NCBI GenBank assembly: GCA_027596035.1
Contig: JADGJA010000331.1
Span: forward strand, 1-22,983
Source of the DNA: Thoreauomyces humboldtii
Lineage: Eukaryota > Chytridiomycota > Chytridiomycetes > Spizellomycetales > Powellomycetaceae
Direction of reading: 5' to 3'
DNA: 22,983 nt
A program made the position numbers and the translations under genes. The notes under the pieces are model-generated. The model was not told the DNA's origin. It did not search any database and saw only the letters and a program-made list of their open reading frames with translations. This document shows, piece by piece, positions 1 to 10,508 of this stretch; the first letter of the stretch is position 1; every line of letters begins with the position of its first letter.

Positions 1-96
1 CCCCCATCTCGCATGTTGCTCTCTCCCCCTCACTCACTTTACACGTGTATCATACAGCGCGGCGGTCCGACCACCGATATTTACTGTGTACGGAAA

Positions 97-3000
97 ATGG
101 ACCCAGTGACCGCGGCCACCGAAGACCCTTGGGAGGAGGATGAAGTTCTTGACTGGGACTGGGACTGGAGCGATCCGCAGCTGCTGGCCTCCCAGCCTCT
201 GGTTCCGGACAAAGAACCACAGGACGCCAACGTCCCGAACAGCACTTCAACGTACCTTGGCACAGACCGCATAAAGACTCTAGCAGAGATCGCTGCTGAG
301 GAAAGCATGAAGTCTCGACTCCTCATCAATCCAAATAAACCTGGGACCCAGTACATCGACAAGTCGGTGGTTCAACACATCATCTACGAGGCTTCAAAGG
401 GCTCTCCGTTCTTCCTCGCCGAGCAGCGGAGGGACGCCATCGCCACAAAGCGCGCGGACGCCCTGAAGGCTCGGGTCGAGGAATTCTCGACAATGAACTT
501 GCGTGCAGGTCGGTAACCAGAAACATGTCGATGCATCGTAGGGACACGAATTGCTCGCAGACTGACCCTAGACGAGTCGGTGTGCAGAACAGAGCCTGGT
601 CGACAGAGAAGTGTCTGTCATTCAAGCAGAATGGGATGCCACGGAGCCCCGATGCATAGCATGTGTCGACATGGTAACGTCATCTGTCTCTAACCGGCCA
701 TCCGGATCGTCGGCCTCCGAGTCTTTTGCTGACTTGTGGATGCCCCAGGATGCTTTCTACGCTTCCGTGGAGGAGCTCGATAAACCAGAGCTAAAGGACA
801 AGGTATAGACATCCTACTTCTTCCGGCTTGAACCTGGGCACGCACTCAAACGTTCTCTACGTCGGAAGCCTATGGCCGTTGGAGTGAGATTTCGGGTCAG
901 CTGAATCAATCACAGAGTGCGGGATCTGATCGTGGTGCGCACAGGGCATTGGAATGCTTTGCACTGCGAATTATGAAGGTGGGATCGACTTTGAAGCATT
1001 CTCGATGGTGAAAGGTCCATGCTGACCATTGTTTAGCCAGGTAATTCAGTCAGACGACTTCCATTCTGACCTGTTCAGCCTCCGTAGGCGAATGCTGATA
1101 CCTGACATCTATCTTCACATCAAGGAAGTACGGTGTTCGGTCAGCCATGCCTGGCTACATTGCCCTGGTTCGAACATGATGCTTGAATTTTCACATCCTT
1201 GCTTGAAAGATCATGGCTCATGTGCTTCGTCGAACAGAAACTCTGCCCAAATCTGGTGATCGTTCCTCTGAACTTCGACAAGTACACGGCCATCAGTCTC
1301 AAAGTTCGAGAAGTCTTCGCTGTACGTGTACGCGCGCGCTCCTTTTCAGTGCAGCATGAAGCTAACCGCGTGTTGCTGAAAGCTCTACGACCCACAATTC
1401 AGTGCGGGAAGCTTGGATGAAGGTAATTGCTGTCGGAACCGCAGCTAGTGAAAGGTTTGCTGACTTATAAATGCAGGATTTCTCGACCTGACTAGCTACC
1501 TGAAGTTGCACTTGTCTCAAGGACCCGAGGAAGTTGTCAAGGAGCTGCGTGCCGAGATCTTCCGGTAGGTGTCAGAGAAGTTTGCGAGTTTATTGTCTTG
1601 ATAACTGATCAGAACGCTATGGAAGTCGAACCGGCCTAACCGCTAGTGCAGGTAAACTACATACGCCTAAGCTTACTTACCCCGGTGTGACTCACGGGTA
1701 TGTTTCTTGTCCTCTTCAGGCATTGCAGGAAATAAGTGCGAACCGCCAAAGCTTGGAAAATCATATCGTTTAGTCGTTGATACTGAACTCGATCCTTTGA
1801 CGGACGATACGATAGGATGCTCGCCAAGGTAAACTTACCCAACCCCCCAACCCCCCCGCAACAGCGGGTCCTTCATATTACATGCTAACTGCCTGCTCAT
1901 TGTCTGTACCGAAGATCTGCTCAGATGTGAACAAGCCAAACGGACAGAAGTATCTCCCGCCCGATCCAGGCGTGATTGAAGCATTCTTGAAATCGCTACC
2001 TGTGCGAAAAATACCGGGAATAGGCAAAGTGAACGAGCGAAATCTGGAGGCTCTGGGTGTAATTTTGTGCGGAGATTTGGTATGGAAGACGGTTGTCACG
2101 TCTTACAGAAGCGTTTCTCATTGCTTGTTTAGTAGAAGTCGAATCTCGTCAAAATATATAAGCTCTTCTCTCCGTTATTCTTTGGCTTCTGTGTCCGAGC
2201 TGCCCTCGGGATAGGCTCTACGCATGTCGACAAGTGAGTAATCGAGGACTTTCGATCATAATTACTGACGTAGACCTGACTTCAAATATCTGCAGCCATC
2301 AGGAGCGGAAAAGTTTTGGTTGCGAGAGGTGAGAGATAAACGCTTGGAAAAGACCTGTGTTTCGGAAGCTGATGGAATGCCTTAGAACGTTTAGCGCCAT
2401 GTCTGGCAAAGCCGAAATGCATACAAAGCTGCAGGAACTGGCCGAACATCTTGCCGCTGATCTCGCCAAGGATGGCGTGAAAGGACAATGCGTCACATTG
2501 AAGCTAAAAGATACCGCGTTCCGGCTGTCCACCCGGGCTCGAACGCTTACACGCTGGGTTTCAAATGCTAGCGATTTGAAAGCCATAGCCGGTCTTTTAT
2601 TAGACGTCGAACTGGCAGCAAATCCGCAGCTGACTCTTCGTCTCATGGGTATAGCGTTGAGCAAACTTGCCAAGCGCCCTACTGACGTACCCAGCGGAAT
2701 ATCTCGTTATTTAAAACGTGCTTCATCGAATCCACCAGAGGACGCCCTTCCGCCACTCTCGCATCGGCAGCCCCTCGACTCCGGGCCACGTGCACCGGTG
2801 TCGTCTTGTCCCATATGCTCCATATCATTTGCCAGGGCTATCGACCCGCGCGCCATGGACGAGCATGTTGGCCGCTGTCTAGACGATATATCAGCATCTA
2901 CGCGTTCAGACTCAAACGCACCCGCACGAAAACGCAGCCGTCAGGACGGTACTCTCCAAAAATGGATGGTAAGACATGTCATGGGGTTTGCTGATCTGAG

Positions 3001-3160
3001 ATATCTGTCAATCTGAATGTCTTTGAAACAGCATCGTCCGCAGGTGTCAGGTGTGATGTTCCCAGTGTGCCCGATTTGCAAGGCCGCGCTATCATCTGGG
3101 GCTCTAAGCGTCGTCAATGCTCACGTGGATGCGTGTCTCGCCCGCTCCGTGTCTGAATGA
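97..3160 (+). CDS. POLK: DNA polymerase kappa (Y-family translesion polymerase), 18 exons
   Basis: This Y-family polymerase bypasses damaged bases during replication in the nucleus. My model has exons 97-508, 588-673, 749-802, 869-883, 945-978, 1037-1040, 1125-1167, 1238-1321, 1383-1422, 1477-1564, 1626-1651, 1720-1735, 1816-1828, 1915-2079, 2136-2233, 2296-2328, 2386-2968 and 3032-3160, giving 640 residues. All phases agree. Visible motifs are the kappa N-clasp (IIYEASKGSPFF), the catalytic CVDMDAFYASVEEL and SLDE acidic residues, NYEARKYGVRSAMPGYIA, LTASAGIAGNKMLAKICSD, the helix-hairpin-helix RKIPGIGKVNERNLEALG, LGIGSTHVD and the little-finger domain. Two UBZ-type zinc fingers (CPIC..HVGRC near 545-570, CPIC..HVDAC near 610-635) end the protein. 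The least certain junctions are 509-587 and 2080-2135. The start is the ATG at 97, which opens the conserved frame. Family identity is very secure. Confidence 0.93.
1037..1040 (+). other. POLK: 4-base microexon of polymerase kappa
   Basis: The bases ccag lie between an acceptor (gtttag) and a donor (gtaatt). Splicing them between the exon ending at 978 and the exon starting at 1125 completes codons for Ala and Arg in the conserved YEARKYGVRSAMPG block. Without them the frame is lost. The flanking introns are 58 and 84 bases, within the local range. Confidence 0.8.
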
Positions 3161-3425
3161 GCCGAAATTCCATCGTTGCTCAAGGCGGGGAGCTGCCAAG
3201 CTAGGTCGGGAGGAAGCACGGAGTTCGGCTATTTCCCCCGTCTTTCCCCAACTTCACATTCAGCATCCATAGCACCCCATTGAGCGAAAAACGCCACCCA
3301 ACATCACATAGTTTAGAGAGGGGTCTAGCTCGCTCTAAGGACGAACTGACAACAATAAGACATGTTCACACCACTCCAGAGCACAAGTCGTTGCGTCACG
3401 AACTACAGCAACCGAGCTGCCCGGA

Positions 3426-3573
3426 GGAGGGGGTTTCAAACTTGGACCAAATTTTCAACCTTCTTGGACTTGTAGTTGGCTGGCTTCATGGAAGAATTAC
3501 CTCGACGCCGGATGGATTCTGACGTCGAAAAACGCACTCTGGAGGTGCGTTAGAGGGGGTTTGAAAGTTGGAC
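3426..3573. repeat. 22-base direct repeat, two copies
   Basis: The copies at 3426-3447 and 3552-3573 both read G-rich then tttNaaaNttggac and differ at two or three positions. They are about 126 bases apart. No coding sequence surrounds them. They could be a remnant of a larger repeat. Confidence 0.45.
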
Positions 3574-4090
3574 TTTGCGAGAACGAAGGAATCTATAAGC
3601 TCTCGATCCTTAGCACCTCCCCATCGTGTCGGTTCTCTGGGAGCGCCGTCCCATACTCTGGGAAGGGCGGGTTGTTGCTGTTGGTAGGTTGTCCCATGCG
3701 GTCGTCCTGGCACCCCGATTGGCCCCATCTTTCGACGCAGAGGAGCATTAACCCTTTGAGACCCCGGGACTTTTACCTAGATCTAATAAATTTTACCCCT
3801 TTATGTCGGGGACGAGGAACGCAGTCCCTCGGTCTAAAGAATGAGGGAAGAGGTAGTGTGTAGCGCGTGGAGGTCGCAGAAAAATACAGAGCGATGCACG
3901 TCGGACGGATCGGACGGAAGTTGGTGATCAGTGAGTGGGAAGCACGTGACAGGGGGATCGCCACGGCCACCGTGTCAGAGACTCAGAGCCCTCGCATTCC
4001 CAGGCCTCTACGATTTACTAGTTTCGTCGTAGCGTAGTCTTTCTCTGTGGTAGCGTATCACTCATTCGAGCGGGAGGAAGCAGACGAAGC

Positions 4091-4098
4091 CTATATAG
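4091..4098 (+). promoter_or_regulatory. TATA-like element before PEX5
   Basis: CTATATAG lies about 40 bases upstream of the PEX5 start codon. Its spacing suits a short-leader promoter, but function is only inferred from sequence. Confidence 0.3.
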
Positions 4099-4137
4099 AC
4101 TTTGAGAACACCTCCTCCTTCTTTTCTGGTAACCGAA

Positions 4138-6798
4138 ATGTCTGCTTTGAGGGACCTCGTCGGCAGCGGAGCAGAGTGCGCCGGAGGAAACTCCCTTAGC
4201 CAGTTTACGAAGCAACTGCAGCAAGACCGATCCTTGCAGCAGGTATGGGGTACGCTGCTTTGATTTCACGAAGACGAACGCGCTAACACTCTCTCCGGAA
4301 ACGCAGGACCGTTTCGGGCATGCCTCACCGGGAGGCGAGAGCAGCATGGTGAGGGCTGGTCGTGTCGTCCCGTCCCCCCTTCCCCCTTGCAATGTTGTAC
4401 TTCAAACTTACGGATGATCATTCTGGTAGGATCTGCGGTCTCGGTCCGGCCGACAAGTTCAGAACGATGTATGATGGTGTGAGAGATCGATCATCTGTCA
4501 CCCGCCCGGGTACTGATTCTCCCTCAATAGGGCCTCGAGGAATTCTTTCAGGCTGGGCCTGAGGAGAACGCAGCACAGCGAAGGATGTTTGACCTGCAAC
4601 CAATGGGCAGAGAGCTCGACGCTCTCGTATTGCAGCGGCCGCCCATGATGCAGCAGGATGGGAATTGGGGAGCCGAGTTTGCTCAGATGCCGGACCTGGG
4701 ACATCTGCTTGAGCACGGGCCACAGCAGCAGCTCGGAAACAGCGCGGACGCCTCCTGGGCCACCGATTTCACTCGCATGCAAACCGAGCCTTTCCGGGAA
4801 AGTCAAGGTGAGTGGAGCCGAACCGGCATCTTCAATGGGACACTAGCTAACCCTTGCGACTCCTCTCAGGGAATGTTTCTAACTGGGTATCTGATTTCCG
4901 CAATCAGCAAAGCTTGCTGCCAGAATTGCAAAAGACCGTGGCTTCAGATATGGTGCTACAAAACGCCTTCGAACAAGCCAAACGTTCGTGCGCGTGGCTC
5001 ATCTGCTGTCTTGAGGAAACCGTGGCTGACAGTTGAGCCCTCATTAGAGCAGGCAACCTGGGATGCAGAGTTTGCGAGAACGCAGGACCCCGCTTCTTGG
5101 GCTTCCGAGTTTTCGAAGGCACAAGCGGAGTCTTGGATCAATGAGTTCAAGGAGCAAGAAGGAATCGCTGTTAATGCTGGAGACTCGAAAGAGGCTCTTG
5201 CTGAGACCGCAGGATTGCTTCTGGATGCTGTTGCGGGCTCGGCGAATCCAAAATTTCGCGATTCTAAATTTTTGGGCTTCATGCAGCAACTGCGGGATCA
5301 GGAGCTTTCGATCGAGGGCAACAAAGTAGTCGAACAGACGACGCCCATCGCCGCCGCTCAGGACTGGGCCAAGGAGTTTGGAACCACCGTCAATCAAGGA
5401 TCTTGGGAAGAAGACTTTTCTGCGCAGCAAGATCCGATGGGATCGATCGCATCTCCGAAGCTTTGGGCGGAGGAGTTCGGCAGCCAAGCGGAATCTGGCT
5501 GGGCGCAGGAGTACCAAGGAAATGGTCCTCCGCTAGAGGACAAACACTGGACGAACGAGTTTGAGCGTCAGCAAGCTGAAGCCCTCGCGCAGGCGTCACG
5601 AGCCATGAGTCAGGAGCAAACGCCATTGGAGGACCAAAGCGATCAAGCGATGGCGGATCTATACAAAGATGCGTGGGACTACGACAACATGGATTTCAGC
5701 GAGTTCGCCGCGGGGCGGGCCGTTGGAGCGCGTTACGAACATTACGAGTTCACTTCCACAAATCCTTACATCGGACGCGGCGCACCTCTGAGTGTCCGAA
5801 ATCTGACGGAAGGAATTCTTGTCTTGGAAGCGGAAGTACAGCAGGACCCTACCAATGCAAAGGCCTGGTATGAGCTTGGTATCCGACAGCAGGAAAACGA
5901 GAATGACGTCGGCGCCATTGCCGCCCTCCGGCAAGCTGTGCGTCATGATCCCGGACTCACCGATAGCTGGATTGCGCTGGCCGTGTCCTTTACCAACGAG
6001 AGCGCCCGGGAAGACGCCTACGATGCGCTGGAGTCGTGGATTACCAACAGCGAACGATACGCAAGTATTCCGCGAATGGCGCCCACAGCCCAGAACAGGC
6101 ACGAGCAAATCTCGGACATGTTTATCTCGGCTGCGCGGATGGCGGCTGGGCAGGACCTGGATGCTGACGTACAAGTCGGGCTCGGCGTCCTTTTCAATAT
6201 TTCGGAGGAATACCTTAAGGCCGTGGACTGCTTTGAAGCTGCGCTCTCCATACGACCACATGACTATCTACTTTGGAACAAGCTGGGGTAATGTGCGACC
6301 GGGTGCCGTTTCAACCCTTACTTCGAATCCTAACGTTGTTTTCTCGCAGAGCGACGCTTGCGAACTCCAACAACTCTGACCGCGCCATTGAATCATACTT
6401 CCAGGCGCTCGAGATAAACCCGTCGTACGTGCGCGCGAGGTACAATCTTGCTATATCGTGCATTCAATTGGGCCAGTACCGGGAAGCCGCGGAACACCTT
6501 CTTGGCGCTCTGTCCGTTCAAGTCAACAATATCAACACCGTCATGGCCGAGACGAAAGGCAAGGGTCCCGCGGATCAGGGCGACCTGGATGCAATGCATA
6601 CAGTTCAGAGCAGCACGGTGTGGGCCACCTTGAAGATGGTCGCTGATGGACATTGTGAGTGGAAACAGGATGGGCAGCGATCGCCGTGTTATATCTAGCC
6701 CTCCTAATCAACTCTTCGTCCCAGTGCGCCGGCACGATCTGGCAGATGCGTGCGAAAAGCGGGATCTGGACGCGTTCCGGGGCGAGTTTGATTTTTGA
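4138..6798 (+). CDS. PEX5: Peroxisomal targeting signal 1 receptor (peroxin-5), 8 exons
   Basis: PEX5 binds cargo ending in SKL-like tripeptides in the cytosol and carries it to the peroxisomal membrane. Exons 4138-4242, 4307-4348, 4430-4468, 4531-4807, 4870-4983, 5048-6287, 6350-6654 and 6725-6798 join in phase to encode 731 residues. The N-terminus has the hallmark motif with the monoubiquitination cysteine (Cys14, in GAECAGGNSL). Residues about 108-365 hold eleven WxxxF/Y motifs, which in this family bind PEX14 and PEX13: NWGAEF, SWATDF, NWVSDF, TWDAEF, SWASEF, SWINEF, DWAKEF, SWEEDF, LWAEEF, GWAQEY and HWTNEF. The C-terminal half (about 450-715) is the TPR domain that holds the signal, with typical helices such as NAKAWYELG, LWNKLGATLANS and ARYNLAISCIQLGQYREAA. 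The protein ends in RDLDAFRGEFDF. It runs convergent to the downstream editing gene. Confidence 0.95.
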
Positions 6799-6915
6799 GA
6801 ATCATTACTTCCGGTTCCTAGGAGTCTCACTCTATTGTCGGCTCATGGCGGTGTCAACTGTCCGCCCATAAAAAGTACATGATCTGGACGCGTTCCTCTC
6901 CTCTCAATCTTTGCT

Positions 6916-8462
6916 TTACCACGTAGCATCATTCAGAACTTGGTCTAGCCGCACGAGATCGCTTCGAAACCATCCGCCCGTCAACTTGCCCTGCCAGCGT
7001 CCCTTGCCGCCCCCCTTGAGCTTGTGTCCAAGCGAGATTTTGAGCAAATCGCCAGCCTTCATGATCGTGACGTCCGAGCTCCCCGACATCAGGAGACATC
7101 CACCTGGTGACGCTGAACTACTCTCAGAGATAATCTCGCCGCCCGACAAGATAACAAGCCAAGGAACGGGAGTGCCCTCCGTATCGACCGGAGGCTTAAA
7201 CTCTTGCAAGACGGCAACAAGGAAATCGATGTCGGTAGACTCCTCAGCCCGATGAAGAGTCGCGGCCATGATGCCGTGGCTGTCCTTCATCGCACTGGTG
7301 AGATCTGAGGCAAGTGCCCTGACCGCATCAGCGCGTAAGACCTTCTCCCTTCGCTTATCCTCCCTCCGTGCCACAAGCAACTTGTCGACTCGCGAGGCCA
7401 GCTCGTCGATGCCGCAACCGAGGTGCATGGCGGCGGCCTTCGCCGTCTGGTGATAGCTCGCAAGACTGAGGAGGACGCGATCGCCTACCACGAAGAACAC
7501 GCGGCTGCGGGCAGGGGCTGAGATGGTCTGATAACCCGGGAATATGTGGACCGCGTTCAGGAAGGAGAGAGTGGGCGCATGGGTACCACAGCAAGGATTG
7601 ACTTCCAGATTCTCGATTTCAACGTAACGGACCACTCCTTCCTGATAGTCAGTAGGCATCGAACCAGGACGTTCTGAGTCGAGTCGGATGTCTACGGTGA
7701 TGCGGCGATTTTCAGCGATAAGGTCTCGACACCGTCGTGACACGTGTTCAATCTGCTCCTGCGTCGGCGGGGTGAGAAAATCCACGTAACATGCCCCTGT
7801 GGCGGTCAAGCTCCACCCATGTGTCAAGATGCCGAGTTCCTGCTCGAAAATGCCGCTGATGAGATGCTGACCCGTATGCTGTTGCATGTGATCGCGCCTT
7901 CGTTCCCAATCGAGGTCTAGACGGACGCGGGATCCGGGCGCCCAGCCTTCTGTTGAAGGATCAGCGTCTGGCGGCAGTGAGATGAAGTGAATGGCATCGA
8001 GATCTCTTCGGATAACGTTTTCAATCTTGATGGACTTGGCCGAAGGGAAGAGGGTGGCAGTTCCTTGGTCCGCGGGTTGTCCGCCCCCTTCCGGGAAGAG
8101 GACGGTATCCTCGAATTCGATTTCCCATTCAACAACTGCTGGTTCGGAGCTAACTGGCAAGTCGGCAATCTTCTTGTGTGCCTTTTTTCCTTTTGCCGCC
8201 TTCGCGGCTTGTACGATCGCAGGTTGTCGCTTCTCCACTCTTACAACGACCGTCTCGATCGTTCGGAGCATCGGATCATCTATTTGAACAGGTGTAAGAA
8301 CACGAGATCACAATGAACCGTGTTTGGTCTTTCGATGCGGTTACTTTGGGCGGCGAGGAGACCGACGAACTTCTTGGAGGGTGGGGAAAAGCCGACGGGG
8401 AGTCGCAGATATCCCACGTCTGATGCGACTGGAACGATGGAAGTCAAGGAAGACACGGCCAT
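6916..8462 (-). CDS. AARSD1: Alanyl-tRNA editing protein (AARSD1/AlaX family)
   Basis: Free-standing AlaX-type proteins hydrolyse serine (or glycine) wrongly attached to tRNA-Ala in the cytoplasm. The main exon is 8279-6916. A short first exon 8462-8345 joins through a 65-base intron and gives the family start VGLLAAQNDPMLRT. The total is 493 residues. Visible motifs are EDTVLFPEGGGQPADQG, the zinc ligands HTGQH (about residues 174 and 178) and CCGTH (about 269 and 273), and the C-terminal GGKGRWQGK that ends this class. An Ala/Lys-rich insert near residues 58-78 looks specific to this copy. The ATG at 8462 is the first in that exon but could be preceded by another. There is no aminoacylation domain, so this is not an alanyl-tRNA synthetase. 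It is divergent from the flagellar gene and convergent with PEX5. Confidence 0.9.
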
Positions 8463-8875
8463 TGCGGTTGGCTGAAATACTAAGTGACTGCTTTGTTTGC
8501 AGGTTCAAGTCATATGCGAACACAACACATCGGTTGAACTTGTACACGGGCGGAAACGCGAATTGGTGGCACAGCACATTCATAACTCCGCTTTGAAGGG
8601 CTATCCAAAAAACAACAGTTGACTCGTAAAACTACTTTAGAACCGAACGGGACATGCATGCGCATGGCGTGGCTTGATGCATACCTGTGGCTTCCCTCTT
8701 CCGGAGATTTTCCAAAGCGTGAGGATCAGGAGAAAAAGCCCCGAGCATATTGTTACATTCTCATTCAACCAGCCTGCCTGACGAGCTCCTTCACTGCGTG
8801 CTTCTTGATAGGGTTCATCTGACGAGGACCGACCGACCTACTTATCACCGAAACCAGCTTTGACGATCCCCAACC
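8463..8875. promoter_or_regulatory. Shared divergent promoter region
   Basis: These 413 bases separate two genes pointing away from each other (the tRNA editing protein and CFAP96), so both promoters must lie here or overlap the genes. I see no clear TATA or CCAAT box and no convincing open frame. Confidence 0.4.
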
Positions 8876-10389
8876 ATGAGCAACGAACTGGGCAACAAGT
8901 TCGGCAGGCCTGACCTGGATCGCATTGGCATCTTCAGCGAAGCTCCCTACATTTCGACGGGCGACAAGTTCAATGAAAAGAACTCTGGTGCGACACATGC
9001 AATGATGCGACCGACGTTTAGAAGAAACGCAGCCTGACCAGCGAAATCTCTTTTGATAAATAGGTGCTTTCCTTGCTGAACGAACTAAAGGTGCAACCAG
9101 CATACTGTTTTACGAAAACCATCTGGCAGCTGTTCACGCATGCCTCTTCATCTAGGAAAGCAATTCATCACCAACCCGGGGAAGCTGTATTTCAACAAGG
9201 AATTTGCGCGCGTGTTCGAGGTGACCATTTAGCTTTCCAGTTGTTCGTTGGCGTTGTCCCAAAAGTCTGAAGAAGTTTCCTGTTGGAAGAATGAACCGTA
9301 CACAGATCTCGTTGCTTTGCGTCGTCGATGGAGGATGCAAGCAAAAGAGAAAAACATTGTCCCAGCAGCGTTCCGTCCCTCGAATGTGCCTCCAAAGCCG
9401 TGAGTGGATACCTGCTCTCGCCTTCTTCCTCCCAATCCTTGCTGCGTTTCCCTGTCACTTCACCTTATTAACGTCCTGTGGATGTCACAGCTCTGGCAAG
9501 GGTTCTCCGTTCGGCACGTTCGATCAGCAGTGGCCCATTCAGCGGAAGAACAGCGAAGGCATCCCTTCCTTTACGGCCCTGCGAGAGCAGCCCAAGCACG
9601 AACGGCAAAAAACCAATTTCCTCACCAGCCCACCAAAGCGGGGAACCGGATATGGATATGGTGAGTGACCAGCAACATTTTGATACCACGTTTCCCAACC
9701 GGCAACCATTCTGATCTTTTCTCGTTTGTTCGTCAGCGAACGTGACCATCGGCAAGTCTCCGGAGTACACTGGCGACCCATACAACGCCGCTGACGTGGC
9801 ATCAAAGGTACGAAAGCGCATATGTGATGGTGCCTGTCCATCGATCATTTCTCGACTGACCGCCGTTGACTCTCCATATGCAGAAAACCCACGAGGATCA
9901 CAAAAGACGGGTAGTTGGAGAGCGACCGTTCGTGACCAGCAGCTCGAACATGGAGTTCTTCACACCTTTCGTCTCCCTCGCCAAGGACGGTAAGGAACCA
10001 TCTCGGTTTTGAATTTAATGTCAACGCCGGAACTTGGCCGGCAGCATATCGGCTTATTTACTATTTTTGTTCTCTCAGGTGCAGGGGCTGGAAAGGACGT
10101 CAAACCAACATCGGCCAAGCGGGCGTCGAAGCAAGGAACCACGCAGCAGCCTTTCAAGCCGTCATCGGGTCCAGGCTACACCATCAACAAATATCCCAGC
10201 GCAGAGGAAGGCAAAAACGGGAAGGCCGGCGGGGAGGATGCCGTTCGACCACCTCGTGGGCCTGCGCTCATCTTCAGGTGTGCTGGAGCACCCAGGACTT
10301 ACCCGATTCGCAGCATCATCGAGAGCAATATTCCGATCGCACCGCCGTTGTGGATCCGCCAGGAGGCTGCTGCGGCTTGCAAGACGTGA
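8876..10389 (+). CDS. CFAP96: Cilia- and flagella-associated protein 96 (C4orf47/UPF0602 family), 8 exons
   Basis: This family is found in ciliated eukaryotes and is linked to the axoneme or basal body; its molecular role is poorly defined. Exons 8876-8987, 9064-9090, 9156-9220, 9290-9399, 9491-9660, 9737-9807, 9884-9989 and 10079-10389 join in phase to encode 323 residues, close to the roughly 310 of the human protein. Family motifs in order are PDLDRIGIFSEAPYISTGDKF, FARVFENEPY, LRRRWRMQAKEKNIVPAAFRPS, GKGSPFGTF, PPKRGTGYGYANVTIGK, PYNAADVASKK, FKPSSGPG and YPIRSIIESNIP. No membrane segments or signal peptide are seen. An A-rich/T-rich tract follows the stop and may be the 3' end. The gene is the best evidence that the organism makes flagella. 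Confidence 0.92.
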
Positions 10390-10508
10390 AACGTTTTTTT
10401 TTTGTGTGAACTTTGGGGGGAAACAATCATGTACAAGAATGAATGCGGGAAATTATAAAACAAGCAGGTGACAGCTGTGACAGATATGAGATGGGGCAAG
10501 GGTGTTGT

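Larger units (their letters stand above)
3161..4137. other. Gene-poor intergenic region upstream of PEX5
   Basis: I see no supportable gene. Open frames here (for example 3280-3522 on the plus strand) show no family motifs. The stretch holds a 22-base near-direct repeat (3426-3447 and 3552-3573), a 7-base stem hairpin (3531-3551), a CACGTGAC E-box-like site (3943-3950) and a TATA-like CTATATAG (4091-4098) about 40 bases before the PEX5 ATG. The promoter role of these sites is inference. Confidence 0.5.

Noticed and set aside
2080..2214. Continuation of the polymerase kappa frame to a stop at 2214, suggesting a truncated gene
   Set aside because: A 56-base intron (2080-2135) restores the expected 24 residues before LGIGSTHVD, matching the family spacing exactly.
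3280..3522. 80-residue plus-strand open frame between polymerase kappa and PEX5
   Set aside because: No motif, no splice partners, and it covers one copy of a short repeat; its length is expected by chance.
6916..8462. Alanyl-tRNA synthetase
   Set aside because: Only the editing domain and short C-terminal part are present; no class II aminoacylation motifs are found.
10264..10315. A short intron (gtgtgctgg..cgcag) in the last CFAP96 exon
   Set aside because: It would be only 36 bases, shorter than any supported intron here, and the unspliced reading gives the family's conserved tail.
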